A stretch of 64,000 nt of DNA from Mariprofundus sp. EBB-1. Lineage in GTDB: Bacteria > Pseudomonadota > Zetaproteobacteria > Mariprofundales > Mariprofundaceae. Under the pieces are notes generated by a model. It searched no databases. It was given only the letters and a program-made list of their open reading frames with translations, and had not been told where the DNA came from. The translations under genes and the position numbers were made by a program. Position 1 is the first letter of the stretch. Each line of letters opens with the position of its first letter. Shown piece after piece: positions 16,163-25,114 of this stretch. Location of the stretch: NCBI RefSeq assembly GCF_003665155.1, contig NZ_RCFQ01000001.1, positions 62,001 through 126,000 on the forward strand, written 5' to 3'.

Positions 16163-16357
16163 ATGAGTACAAAGAAAGTCACCAAAAAAGAGTTGCTGGT
16201 AACAGCTAAAGAGTTGAGCCTGAAAAGTGCTGCCAAACTAAGCAAGAATGATCTGATTCATGCTATTCAAATTGCTGAAGGCAATGTCGATTGTTTCGGC
16301 CGTATTGAAAACTGCGACGTTACACCATGTTTGTATCGCGCTGAGTGCCAATCTTAA
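16163..16357 (+). CDS. Small SAP/Rho-N-like protein with a four-Cys tail
   Basis: A 64-residue protein. Residues 1-38 are Lys-rich and helical (KKELLVTAKELSLKSAAKLSKNDLIHAI), resembling a SAP or Rho N-terminal helix-extended-helix DNA/RNA-binding motif. Residues 44-62 hold four cysteines (C44, C51, C56, C62), which could bind zinc or an Fe-S cluster. AGGG lies a few bases before the ATG and a strong terminator follows, so it looks like a complete single-gene unit. The role is unknown; nucleic-acid binding is inference. Confidence 0.78.
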   Translation: MSTKKVTKKELLVTAKELSLKSAAKLSKNDLIHAIQIAEGNVDCFGRIENCDVTPCLYRAECQS

Positions 16358-16386
16358 TTCTAACACTCTCTTTTCTGATTAATCTG

Positions 16387-16416
16387 CGTGGGCCCTTTGT
16401 GGCCCACGTTTTTTTT
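16387..16416 (+). terminator. Intrinsic terminator after the small SAP-like gene
   Basis: CGTGGGCC (16387-16394) and GGCCCACG (16401-16408) form a perfect 8-bp stem with a CTTTGT loop, followed by eight T. Confidence 0.92.
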
Positions 16417-16597
16417 GGGGTATGCGGACTGTTTTCCTGTATGGGTCATGGGCAAAGTTGACCCCCCTGTATGCCGCTATAGAGTGCCCTCGCACTTCAC
16501 GAAAGTGTGAATTGACGTTCCTCTGTGATGAGCCTGAATCTTCTTTCGTTGGCGTTTTTTTCATTGATGAATAAGTGTTGTGTAGAAGGGGGGCTTG

Positions 16598-18190
16598 ATG
16601 CCTAAAGTTTGGATAGCAGATAAGATGTCTTCTCGTGCGGTTGAAGTATTCAAGATGCGCGGTATTGATGTGGATTATAAACCAGGTCTTTCTGATGAAG
16701 AGAAACTGGCTATTGTTGCTGATTATGATGCGATTGCAGTACGCTCTTCTACGACATTAAAAGGCGAGTTGCTTGCGGCCGCCAAGCGTGTGAAAGTGAT
16801 TGGTCGAGCAGGTATTGGCGTTGATAACGTGGATGTGGAAGGTTGTTCTCGCCGTGGTGTCGTGGTGATGAATACACCATTTGGTAATACAATCACGACT
16901 GCTGAGCTGGCGGTGGCCCATATTGTGGCAGCTGCACGTATGATTCCTCAGGCATCAGAGTCCACCCGCAAGGGGTTGTGGGAAAAGTCCCGATTTATGG
17001 GTATGGAACTTACCGGTAAAAAAGCTGGTGTGATTGGTGCAGGTAATATCGGTGCTATTGTTTGTGATCGTTTGAAAGGACTGCACATGTCTGTGTATGT
17101 TTATGATCCATTTATCTCCGATGAGCGTGCCGGAGCGATGGGCGTGACAAAAGTGGAAACCGTGGCTGAGCTGGCTGAAATTGTAGATGTAATGACCATT
17201 CATGTGCCGCTGCTGGATGTGACCCGTAACCTGATCAATGCCGATATCATCGGACGCATGAAAAAAGGCTCGATCATCGTCAACTGCGCTCGTGGTGGTA
17301 TTGTGGATGAAGATGCCTTGTATGCGGCCTGTGAGTCCGGTCATTTAAGGGCTGCGGCACTAGATGTGTTTGCCAGTGAACCGGCGCTCGAAAATCGCTT
17401 GTTTGCATTGGAAAATGTCAGTTTTACACCGCATATTGGTGCCTCGACCGATGAAGCGCAGGAAAATGTGGCTGTGCAGGTAGCTGAACAGATGTCTGAT
17501 TATTTGCTTTCTGGCACTGTAACGAATGCAGTAAATGTGCCGTCACTATCGGAAGAGGAACAGCGCTTGCTGGCTCCTTATCTGTTGCTGGCAGAACGTA
17601 TGGGCCGCTTTATCGGTCAGACCATGAAGCCGGGTTATTCGCGTGTGAAAGTCAGTTTTGAAGGCAGTGCATCTCATATTAATCGTAAACCATTGATCAA
17701 TACCATGTTGCAGGGATTGTTGTCGCACAGCATGGAAGATGTGAATGCCGTTAATGCAGGTATGCTGGCCAAAGATCGTGGTATTGAATTATCTGAGTTT
17801 GCCTGTGAAACACCGGATCATTTTGCTACATTGATCAAGCTGGAAGTTGAAGGTGATGAGGGTGTGCGTTGTGTCTCAGGCACCTTGTTTGATGATTCAC
17901 GTCCGCGTTTTGTAAGTTTTGATACGTGTGAAGTGGAAATGGCACCAGAAGGTAATTTGATTGTCATTCATAACGAAGACAAGCCGGGCATGATTGCCGC
18001 GATGGGTGCTGTACTGGCTGACGCAGGCATTAACATCGGTGATTTCAGACTTGGACGCAGAGAAGATTCAGCCAATGCCGTTGCGATGATTCAAGTGGAT
18101 ACACCACCGTCTCAGGATGTGATGGACAAGTTGGAAGCGTTGCCTGATATGTTGATGGTGCGTTATGCAGAACTAGGGGATATGAATTGA
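16598..18190 (+). CDS. serA: D-3-phosphoglycerate dehydrogenase (long form)
   Basis: SerA oxidises 3-phosphoglycerate to phosphohydroxypyruvate, the first step of serine synthesis. The Rossmann GAGNIGAI motif, NCARGGIVDEDAL and HIGAST (catalytic Arg/Glu/His region) are present. After the dehydrogenase come an intervening (ASB) domain and a C-terminal ACT domain (VIHNEDKPGMIAAMGAVLAD), which in this long type binds serine for feedback control. The ATG at 16598 follows an AAGGGGGG ribosome-binding sequence. hisZ begins 15 bp downstream. Confidence 0.96.
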   Translation: MPKVWIADKMSSRAVEVFKMRGIDVDYKPGLSDEEKLAIVADYDAIAVRSSTTLKGELLAAAKRVKVIGRAGIGVDNVDVEGCSRRGVVVMNTPFGNTITTAELAVAHIVAAARMIPQASESTRKGLWEKSRFMGMELTGKKAGVIGAGNIGAIVCDRLKGLHMSVYVYDPFISDERAGAMGVTKVETVAELAEIVDVMTIHVPLLDVTRNLINADIIGRMKKGSIIVNCARGGIVDEDALYAACESGHLRAAALDVFASEPALENRLFALENVSFTPHIGASTDEAQENVAVQVAEQMSDYLLSGTVTNAVNVPSLSEEEQRLLAPYLLLAERMGRFIGQTMKPGYSRVKVSFEGSASHINRKPLINTMLQGLLSHSMEDVNAVNAGMLAKDRGIELSEFACETPDHFATLIKLEVEGDEGVRCVSGTLFDDSRPRFVSFDTCEVEMAPEGNLIVIHNEDKPGMIAAMGAVLADAGINIGDFRLGRREDSANAVAMIQVDTPPSQDVMDKLEALPDMLMVRYAELGDMN

Positions 18191-18205
18191 ATCAGGAGAT
18201 AATGA

Positions 18206-19165
18206 ATGCCAACGCATAAACCGATTATTGGTCTGAATGACGCTTTTGGCTCGCAAGCGAAAGCACTGCGGAGCTTACAGGGTAGAATTTTGAACCTGTT
18301 TGATGATGCTGGTTATGAAGAAGTGATTCCACCGATGCTTGAGCGTCCAGATTCGATGAATTCTGGAGCAGGCCGTTTTCTGGCTGATCAAACTGTTGTC
18401 TTTTCTGATCCTGCCGGTGCTGGCTCGTTGGCGATCCGTTCGGATATGACACCTCAGATTGCGCGTATCGCAGCCACCAGATTACAACATGAGAAAGAGC
18501 TCAAACTCTGTTATTCAGGGACTGTTATGCTGGCAAGGCCTGATGTGCGTGGTGGTTCGCGCCAGCAGTGGCAGACCGGTGTGGAGTGCCTTGGTATTAA
18601 AGGTAGTGCCGGTGACATTGAAGTGATGCATCTGGCCGCGCGTACGATGCTTGCTGCTGGTTTTAATAAGCCTGTCTTGCAAGTGGGGCACATTGGGCTG
18701 TTAAAAGCCTTGGTGAACTGCAGTACACATGCACTGGATGTGTGGACCAAACGCATTTCCCGTCGTTCTCCGGATGATTTGATTGAATTGCTGGCTACTG
18801 AATCTCTGCCCGAGGCTTCTGCAAAAGCACTTGTTGAGATGGTTTCAGGTGTTGCTGATCAGCAGTGGCTGAAGGCCAATATCGGTTGTATTAATGATGA
18901 CTTTGATGCTGCAGCGAATGAGTTGTTGGCGTTGGTGGACGAGGTCGGTGATAAGATGGAAGGGCATGTCTCTGTGCATGCGGATGCGGCTGTGATGCCA
19001 CGTTTTCTCTATCACAGTGGTATTTTGTTTGCCGGGTATGCCGAAGGGGTTGCGCATGCGGTGCTGCATGGTGGTCGTTATGATGCCATGATGTCGGCAC
19101 ATGGGCGTGATATGGCAGCAACTGGTTTTTCATGTGATTTATGGACGTTGATTAACGCAGGATAA
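18206..19165 (+). CDS. hisZ: ATP phosphoribosyltransferase regulatory subunit HisZ
   Basis: A 319-residue class II histidyl-tRNA-synthetase paralogue without the anticodon-binding domain. Motif 2-like (SDMTPQIARIAATRL) and motif 3-like (LHGGRYDAMM) segments are seen, but no aminoacylation signature. HisZ forms a complex with a short HisG to start histidine synthesis and confers feedback control. The hisZ-purA neighbourhood is common in betaproteobacteria and relatives. hisG is not in the window. Confidence 0.92.
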   Translation: MPTHKPIIGLNDAFGSQAKALRSLQGRILNLFDDAGYEEVIPPMLERPDSMNSGAGRFLADQTVVFSDPAGAGSLAIRSDMTPQIARIAATRLQHEKELKLCYSGTVMLARPDVRGGSRQQWQTGVECLGIKGSAGDIEVMHLAARTMLAAGFNKPVLQVGHIGLLKALVNCSTHALDVWTKRISRRSPDDLIELLATESLPEASAKALVEMVSGVADQQWLKANIGCINDDFDAAANELLALVDEVGDKMEGHVSVHADAAVMPRFLYHSGILFAGYAEGVAHAVLHGGRYDAMMSAHGRDMAATGFSCDLWTLINAG

Positions 19166-19171
19166 AATTTT

Positions 19172-19250
19172 AACCACAAAGGCACAGGGTCACCAAGTAA
19201 AGACAGAAATTGAATATGTTTGATCTTTGTGCCTTCGAGTCTTTGTGGTT
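19172..19250. repeat. Palindromic intergenic element between hisZ and purA
   Basis: AACCACAAAG (19172-19181) and CTTTGTGGTT (19241-19250) are perfect outer arms. Inner AAAGGCACA and TGTGCCTT segments are also complementary, with shifted register. The inner sequence AAGTAAAGACA recurs in the elements near 31.8 and 33.4 kb. It looks like one member of a dispersed palindromic repeat family. Confidence 0.75.
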
Positions 19251-19273
19251 TTAATAATAAGTTGGGGTTGAAA

Positions 19274-20569
19274 ATGACAAATACAGTAGCGATTGGAATT
19301 CAATGGGGTGATGAGGGTAAAGGCAAAATTGTTGATTTGCTGGCACCTGAAGTTGATGTGGTGGCACGTTTCCAGGGGGGGCCGAATGCAGGCCATACAC
19401 TGGTGATCGGTGATCAAAAGACAGTACTCAATCATATCCCATCCGGTATTTTACATGATGATACCCTTTGCCTGATTGGTAATGGTACGGTGGTAGATCC
19501 GTTCCATTTGGTAAAAGAGATGGATATGTTATTGGCGGCAGGTATTCCTGTTGCGGACCGTCTGAAAATTTCTGAACGTTGCCAGTTGATCCTTCCCTAT
19601 CATCGTGCGCTTGATGCAGCCCGTGAAGTGGCCAAAGGCGAAGGTAAAATAGGCACTACTGGTAAGGGTATCGGCCCCTGTTATGAAGATAAAACTGCGC
19701 GTCGTGGCATCCGTTTGATCGATCTGCTTTCAGATGATCTGGATGCGCGTATTGATGCAAACCTCGAATATGTAAACTTTATGCTGACGCAATATTTGAA
19801 AGCTGAGCCAGTAAATCGTACCGATATCGATGAAGCGCTGGACTTGGCCAAAGCGCGTCTGCTGCCTCTGGCTGCTGATGTGCCGTTGATCCTACAACGC
19901 TGTATTAAAGCCGGTGATCAGGTGCTCTATGAAGGCGCTCAGGGTTCTATGCTGGATGTTGATCACGGTACATACCCGTTTGTAACTTCATCCAATACCG
20001 TGGCCGGTGCAGCCCTTGCTGGGCTCGGCGTAGGCCCGGGTCAAGTTGATGCAGTTTTGGGCATTTGTAAGGCTTACACGACCCGTGTTGGTGCTGGCCC
20101 GTTCCCGACTGAATTGTACAATGCCGAAGGCATGTGTGATGCGGAAAATGCCGGCAAGCATATGGCTGAGCGTGGTCAAGAGTTTGGTGCCACAACCGGT
20201 CGTCCGCGTCGTACCGGTTGGTTTGATGGTCCGGTTGTACAGCATGCTGTTCGGATTAATGGTGTGACAGGTCTTGCTATCACCAAACTGGATGTCTTGG
20301 ACGGTCTGGAAGAAGTGAAACTGTGTACAGGTTATGCGTTGAATGGCGAGGTGTTAGAATCGATACCTGCATGTTGTAATCAGCTGGAAGCGATCACGCC
20401 TGTGTATGAAACCCTGCCGGGTTGGGATGAAAATACCTTTGGCGCAACCTCAATGGATCAGTTGCCAGCTAATGCTAAAGCACTGCTTAAACGCATTGAA
20501 GAAGTATGCGAATGCCCGATTACTATGCTTTCCACAGGTCCTGACCGTGGACATATCATTCACCTGTAA
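19274..20569 (+). CDS. purA: Adenylosuccinate synthetase
   Basis: PurA joins IMP and aspartate with GTP hydrolysis, the first committed step to AMP. The N-terminal IGIQWGDEGKGKIVD P-loop-like motif, GPNAGHT, GTTGKGIGPCYEDK and STGPDRGHII are diagnostic. The frame runs from 19220, but the family start is the ATG at 19274, giving 431 residues, the standard length. A repeat element separates it from hisZ and a strong terminator follows. Confidence 0.97.
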   Translation: MTNTVAIGIQWGDEGKGKIVDLLAPEVDVVARFQGGPNAGHTLVIGDQKTVLNHIPSGILHDDTLCLIGNGTVVDPFHLVKEMDMLLAAGIPVADRLKISERCQLILPYHRALDAAREVAKGEGKIGTTGKGIGPCYEDKTARRGIRLIDLLSDDLDARIDANLEYVNFMLTQYLKAEPVNRTDIDEALDLAKARLLPLAADVPLILQRCIKAGDQVLYEGAQGSMLDVDHGTYPFVTSSNTVAGAALAGLGVGPGQVDAVLGICKAYTTRVGAGPFPTELYNAEGMCDAENAGKHMAERGQEFGATTGRPRRTGWFDGPVVQHAVRINGVTGLAITKLDVLDGLEEVKLCTGYALNGEVLESIPACCNQLEAITPVYETLPGWDENTFGATSMDQLPANAKALLKRIEEVCECPITMLSTGPDRGHIIHL

Positions 20570-20593
20570 GGGGTAGTGAATCGATGATGAAAA

Positions 20594-20619
20594 GGGGAGG
20601 CTTCGGCTTCCCCTTTTTT
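20594..20619 (+). terminator. Intrinsic terminator after purA
   Basis: GGGGAGGC (20594-20601) and GCTTCCCC (20606-20613) pair around a TTCG tetraloop, followed by six T. Confidence 0.92.
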
Positions 20620-20697
20620 ATGATTCATCGCGGAAGTCTGGGAATGCCGCATTGAGCATACGAGGAAAATGGAACTGTGACGTGATCGATAAGCTGG

Positions 20698-20892
20698 CCA
20701 CGAATACACACGAATTATCACGAATTACAAGATATTCATTGTTTCAACTCATCGATTTGACAAACATCAGCTACCCAGTAAATAGTGACGCTGGAGAGAT
20801 CTTTCTCGGGATAATAATTTCACAAGCTACACTGATTCGTACTCGTGTTTATTCGTCCCCAAGGGAGCCCTCTCCAGCTTCGCTATTCACCT
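20698..20892. repeat. Complex inverted-repeat element upstream of the diguanylate cyclase gene
   Basis: Three CACGAAT copies with a 10-bp period (20699, 20709, 20719) have an inverted counterpart at about 20834-20856. A second imperfect inverted pair, sharing the core GCTGGAGAG, joins about 20776-20810 to 20858-20890. The two pairings interlock, so alternative stems are possible. No coding sequence is supported in 20620-20988; one frame through it is low-complexity shadow. Confidence 0.65.
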
Positions 20893-21030
20893 TCTGGCTG
20901 GATGTTTTTATGATTGAGTAACATCGAACAGTTACCATACATTGTTGTTCCCCGCTAATCCGCGGTGAACCTTTTTTATTGCGTATGATTGTCTGGGTTA
21001 GTAGTGGCACCTTGTTTGCTATTGCGCGTT

Positions 21031-21921
21031 ATGTTTCGTTTCTCTGCATGGTTGCAGAAAAAAACTGATATCATCAAAAGATCGCTGGCGCTTCGGGTTG
21101 CATTGTTACTGATGCTTTCATATGTGGCGGCGATGCTTGTGTTGGTTTTGCTTATACCTCACTGGAGTCAAATCGCCGTGGTGTTGCTGGTGCTGTTGTT
21201 GATGATATTGACGCAGTGGATGTTGCTCAGTCACATGGTTGTTACACCGATTCAGCATTTACAACGATTAGCACGGAAAAATGCGGTGCCTGATGCATTG
21301 ACCGATGCACGTTTAGCCGCACGCGGTGATGAAATTGGTAGTTTGCGATTGACTATGCTTGCCACCGATCAAGAGGTGCAATCTCAGCAGCAGGCAATGC
21401 AAACGTTGACTGAGAAAATGGATAAAGATCGCCGTCATGATCCATTGACCAAGTTACATAATCGACGTCATCTATATCTGGAAGGCCCAGCCCAGTTTGA
21501 AATGGCGCATCGTCTCAATTATCCCGTATCGGTGATGATGATTGATCTGGACCTGTTTAAACATATTAATGATACATATGGACATAGCGCCGGTGATAAG
21601 GTGCTTGTCGATGTTGCTCTGGCGCTTGGTGAACATAGTCGGGTGTATGATATATTGATCCGTTTTGGCGGCGAAGAGTTTACATTGATTTTGCTCAACT
21701 GTAACCAACAACAATCCATGCAGATTGCTGAACGCATTCGTGAAGATATTGAAATGCTGAACGTCTCGTTTGATCAAATGATAATCCCTGTAACATGCAG
21801 TATTGGTGTTAGCAGTGCTACTCAGATGGATATGGAACAGATGATTCCGTTGGCCGATGAAGCAGTATATAAAGCCAAATCAGCAGGCCGAAATTGTGTG
21901 CGCCATGTTGATGATCGTTGA
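21031..21921 (+). CDS. Membrane diguanylate cyclase (GGDEF)
   Basis: A 296-residue protein with two N-terminal membrane helices (about LALRVALLLMLSYVAAMLVL and a second hydrophobic stretch ending at WMLLSHMV), a HAMP-like or coiled linker, and a C-terminal GGDEF domain. The active site is RFGGEEF, and the inhibitory I-site RVYD sits five residues upstream, so it should make c-di-GMP under product feedback. There is no periplasmic sensing domain to speak of. The start is uncertain: TTG 20989 is also open and neither start has a clear ribosome-binding site. Confidence 0.88.
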   Translation: MFRFSAWLQKKTDIIKRSLALRVALLLMLSYVAAMLVLVLLIPHWSQIAVVLLVLLLMILTQWMLLSHMVVTPIQHLQRLARKNAVPDALTDARLAARGDEIGSLRLTMLATDQEVQSQQQAMQTLTEKMDKDRRHDPLTKLHNRRHLYLEGPAQFEMAHRLNYPVSVMMIDLDLFKHINDTYGHSAGDKVLVDVALALGEHSRVYDILIRFGGEEFTLILLNCNQQQSMQIAERIREDIEMLNVSFDQMIIPVTCSIGVSSATQMDMEQMIPLADEAVYKAKSAGRNCVRHVDDR

Positions 21922-22077
21922 ATGCAATTGAAGGGTGGGGCTGAACCTGTGTTTCTACTTGCTTTCATGCTTTCCACAGATCCTTGATTGCGGACAGGTC
22001 TTTATTGATGCCTGGAAGCGATGCTTACTTTGTTTTGCATTCGGTAAATATTTTTGTATTGAAGTGATTTTTCGCCT

Positions 22078-22479
22078 CTATGCAGTAACGCACGATAGCT
22101 GCATAGATGCAATATGTTCAGCCAGAGCTTTCATCCTGACAGGTTTCGTTATCACCATAGTTTGGTCTATTTCTATCTGTAGAAGGTTCACATCATTCGG
22201 ATGGCCGGTAAGAATAATGGCAGGGGTCTTGATCCCTAGCGTGCGAATATGATCTAATAATTCAGCCCCATTCATTTCTGGCATATGAAGGTCTGTAATG
22301 ATCAAATCAATTTGCTCGTGGGCGGTTTTAAGGTAGTGAATGGCATCGCTAGCTGATCTGAACGAAACAACAGCATGGCCAATCAAATTGACCATTTTGT
22401 GGTGTACTTTTAAGACCTCTTTATCATCGTCAATGAGTATGATTTCGAGTGATTCTTTCGCGCTTGTTTCATTATGCAT
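22078..22479 (-). CDS. Single-domain response regulator (REC)
   Basis: A 133-residue receiver domain with no output domain. The acidic pair (IDDD), phosphoacceptor Asp63 (ITDLHMPEMNG), Thr (LTGHP) and Lys (TKPVRM) are all present. The ATG at 22479 has GGGGAG about eight bases upstream; longer starts are less likely. It is divergent from the LuxR-hydrolase gene, with about 107 bp between starts, so the two may share control. CheY-like partner interaction is expected; no histidine kinase is in the window. Confidence 0.9.
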   Translation of the reverse strand: MHNETSAKESLEIILIDDDKEVLKVHHKMVNLIGHAVVSFRSASDAIHYLKTAHEQIDLIITDLHMPEMNGAELLDHIRTLGIKTPAIILTGHPNDVNLLQIEIDQTMVITKPVRMKALAEHIASMQLSCVTA

Positions 22480-22538
22480 ATTACACACTCCCCACATCAC
22501 ATGGGACAATTATCGTTAATGAAAAAAAAGGCGCATCA

Positions 22539-22548
22539 CCCATATGGG
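22539..22548. promoter_or_regulatory. Palindrome in the divergent REC / LuxR-hydrolase promoter region
   Basis: CCCATATGGG is a perfect 10-bp palindrome, and the wider TACCCCATATGGGTG (minus strand) resembles paired NarL/LuxR-type half sites. It lies about 40 bp before the LuxR-type gene start and 60 bp before the REC start, a natural place for an autoregulatory operator. Evidence is positional. Confidence 0.4.
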
Positions 22549-22586
22549 GTATGCGGAGCAGATATTTTTGTTTTAGGGTACGATGT

Positions 22587-24329
22587 ATGGAAAAAGAGAA
22601 AGATTTTAACCCTGTTGATTATTCAAAGCTGATAGCTTTGATTTATGACACAGCAGAGGACACTTCTCTGTGGCCAGAGTTGTTGGAACAGATATGGGAT
22701 TATGCCAATAGTGATTCATCTCATTTCCATGATAAAGATGCGATCTTTGAACCACATGTTGCCCGCGCAGTAGCGCTCAATCAGCGTATTTCAAAATTGA
22801 AAGCTAAAAACTATACAAGCAATCAGATTCTTAACCGTCTGCCAATCGGTGTGCTTGTGGTTAATGAGGCGTTGAAAATATTGGCTGTAAATGAGCGGGC
22901 ATCCATGGTGTTAAATCATGGAAAGGTGATATCCAACAAGTATGGTTTTATTGAATCTCATTCAATAAAAAACACCCAACAGCTACAAAAATTAGTCGCA
23001 ACTTATGCATCGTCCAGTTCCTTTGAGAGAGGCTCATCACTTTTTCTGGAAGGAAGTGATGGTGCCCAAATATCCCTATGGGTTACAGCATCGGATAATC
23101 AGGCAACAGAAATTACTGGAAGCTCAGATGTCGCCATTATTTATATTGCCTCACCATTGATTCAGCCCGAGTTTGATGTGCAGAATATTCAGGATCAGTT
23201 TCACCTCACCCTTGCCGAAGCAAAATTGGTGAAAGCTTTGGCCAATGGTTGCCATAATCTCAATGATGCAGCGATAAAGCTTGGTGTGAGTATTCATACT
23301 GTGCGCACGCAGATCAAACGTACCTTTGAAAAAACAGATACGACCAGCCAAATGGAGTTGGTCAAGAAGGTGCTTACCAGTCCCTCTGCCATCTTTGGTG
23401 AAACACAACTTCCACAATCTTTGATCAGCCATGCAGATGCTGAGAAAGATGTGCTCTTTAAACCTTATCATACGATTCGCTTGATGGATGGACGAGATTT
23501 GTCTTACGAAGAGTATGGTGATCCAGAGGGGATACCGGTATTGCTGTTCCACGCGGCATTTGGTTCAAGGTTGCAATATCCAGCAGATGATACGACAGCG
23601 CATCGCTTAGGATTGCGGTTTATTGTGCCAGATCGACCTGGTCATGGTTATTCCTCCATGCAGAAAGATCGAAAGCTGCTGGACTGGCCGAATGATGTCA
23701 TAGCGCTGGCTGATCAATTGAACCTGGAGACGTTTTCTGTCATGGGTTATTCAGGCGGAGGCAGCTATGCACTGGCTTGTGCTTACAAAATCCCTGAACG
23801 TATTGATCAGGCAGTGCTTGTTTCATTTGGAAGTCCGAATATTAGCTTTTATGAGAATAGTTTAAGGTGGAGTTATTCTTTTCTGAGAATGGCACAAAGT
23901 TCCCCTAAATTATTCTCACAATTTGTGAAAATATTAGCTAGTAGCTTTCAGAAAGACCCTATCAAGGCCTTAGAGAGGCGTTTTAGTCAAATGGCTCCAG
24001 TAGATATGGCCTGTATAGAAAATGATCCTGCAAATAGAGAACAATACGCATTATCTCTGAATGAATCGTTACGACAGGGGGGCGAAGGCGTTGCACAGGA
24101 TATGATGACGATCATGGACTGGGATTTCACACCCAAGAACGTTTCCATGCCCATTCGATTCTGGCATGGCGTGGAGGATCAACAGTTTCCATTGCGTGCA
24201 GCCAAACAACTGGTTGAAGAGCTACCCGACTGTGAAGCAACCTTTGTTCCGAAAGCCGGGTCAATGCTGATTATTCAACATTGGGATGAAATTCTTATCG
24301 ATCTGGCTGGACGGTTAAGTATCAGATAG
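22587..24329 (+). CDS. LuxR-type regulator fused to an alpha/beta hydrolase domain
   Basis: A 580-residue protein. Residues about 80-190 are PAS-like; residues 206-264 are a LuxR/NarL-type helix-turn-helix (LTLAEAKLVKALANG, LGVSIHTVRTQIKRTF); residues about 295-580 are an alpha/beta hydrolase fold. The nucleophile Ser389 (MGYSGGG) and acid Asp531 (WHGVEDQQF) are present, but the position of the catalytic His in the usual AGH motif is Ser559 (PKAGSML). The enzyme domain may therefore be a ligand sensor. The start is ATG 22587 with AGGG eight bases upstream; longer frames overlap the divergent gene. Confidence 0.87.
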   Translation: MEKEKDFNPVDYSKLIALIYDTAEDTSLWPELLEQIWDYANSDSSHFHDKDAIFEPHVARAVALNQRISKLKAKNYTSNQILNRLPIGVLVVNEALKILAVNERASMVLNHGKVISNKYGFIESHSIKNTQQLQKLVATYASSSSFERGSSLFLEGSDGAQISLWVTASDNQATEITGSSDVAIIYIASPLIQPEFDVQNIQDQFHLTLAEAKLVKALANGCHNLNDAAIKLGVSIHTVRTQIKRTFEKTDTTSQMELVKKVLTSPSAIFGETQLPQSLISHADAEKDVLFKPYHTIRLMDGRDLSYEEYGDPEGIPVLLFHAAFGSRLQYPADDTTAHRLGLRFIVPDRPGHGYSSMQKDRKLLDWPNDVIALADQLNLETFSVMGYSGGGSYALACAYKIPERIDQAVLVSFGSPNISFYENSLRWSYSFLRMAQSSPKLFSQFVKILASSFQKDPIKALERRFSQMAPVDMACIENDPANREQYALSLNESLRQGGEGVAQDMMTIMDWDFTPKNVSMPIRFWHGVEDQQFPLRAAKQLVEELPDCEATFVPKAGSMLIIQHWDEILIDLAGRLSIR

Positions 24330-24362
24330 AGCGTTCAGTCTCTATTCAAGACACATTGCAGT

Positions 24363-24977
24363 TTAAAAGTTATAACTTATCGATCCAACAATGCCCCACA
24401 CGCGCGCTTTGGATGTGCTTCCAGTTTTTACGTCGGTCCAGTATTGCACCCATTCCGCACCTGCGTTTAAACGTTCTGCAAATGTGTATGCTGCTCCTGC
24501 GCCATAGCTGAGGCCGCTGGTAGTCCCGCTAGTACCTTTAATGCCAGGTACAGAGAATGTGCCTTTTACCTTGATGGTAGTGCCGCCAACTAATCCGTAG
24601 AGGTGAACGTTCTGAGCCACTTCGTAGCGAAGTCTGGTCAGGTATGAAGCAAAGTAGCTTGCTTTCATGGAATAGTTGAAGCTGACAGGGCTTGGGAACG
24701 TGCCCAGTGCGGTAGTGATTGGCGTTCCTGCTGAATAGGAAGAGGTGCCGGTTCCTGTACCGCCAATACGCAATTCAGCGGCAATAAAATGATTAAAATT
24801 CACACCGAATTTTACATATTCACCAACAACCGTGTTCTTCTGGGTTACACTGGGTGTTTTTAGTTCCAGGCCGAATATGCCGACACCAAAACCGGCGTAT
24901 GGATCAAGGTCTTGTGCTTGAACTGCAGTGCTGGTGGATAAATAGATTGCAACAGATGCAATAAAACGTGTTTTCAT
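24363..24977 (-). CDS. Outer-membrane beta-barrel protein
   Basis: A 204-residue protein with a signal peptide (ending AVQAQD) and alternating strand patterns typical of an eight-stranded OmpA/OmpW-like barrel: YAGFGVGIFGLEL, YVKFGVNFNHFIAAELRIGG, SYGAGAAYTFAERLNAGAEW. It ends in aromatic-rich SISYNF with a terminal Phe, the BAM recognition signal. The precise family and function are unclear. It converges with the LuxR-hydrolase gene and lies upstream of nothing obviously related. Confidence 0.82.
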   Translation of the reverse strand: MKTRFIASVAIYLSTSTAVQAQDLDPYAGFGVGIFGLELKTPSVTQKNTVVGEYVKFGVNFNHFIAAELRIGGTGTGTSSYSAGTPITTALGTFPSPVSFNYSMKASYFASYLTRLRYEVAQNVHLYGLVGGTTIKVKGTFSVPGIKGTSGTTSGLSYGAGAAYTFAERLNAGAEWVQYWTDVKTGSTSKARVWGIVGSISYNF

Positions 24978-25114
24978 GATCCCTCCCCAGAGTTCATGCC
25001 GAAGAGTAAATCAACTTCTATGATGCAAGTCAATGTCTGTTTGTAGTCTTTTGCAGTAGATGCATGGCTGAAATGCTTGTTGCGTTCCTTCCAGATGGGG
25101 CGTTATTGAAATGG

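Noticed and set aside
20699-20725. CRISPR-like tandem repeat
   Set aside because: Three 7-base copies at 10-bp spacing are far too short for repeats and spacers, and no cas genes are present.
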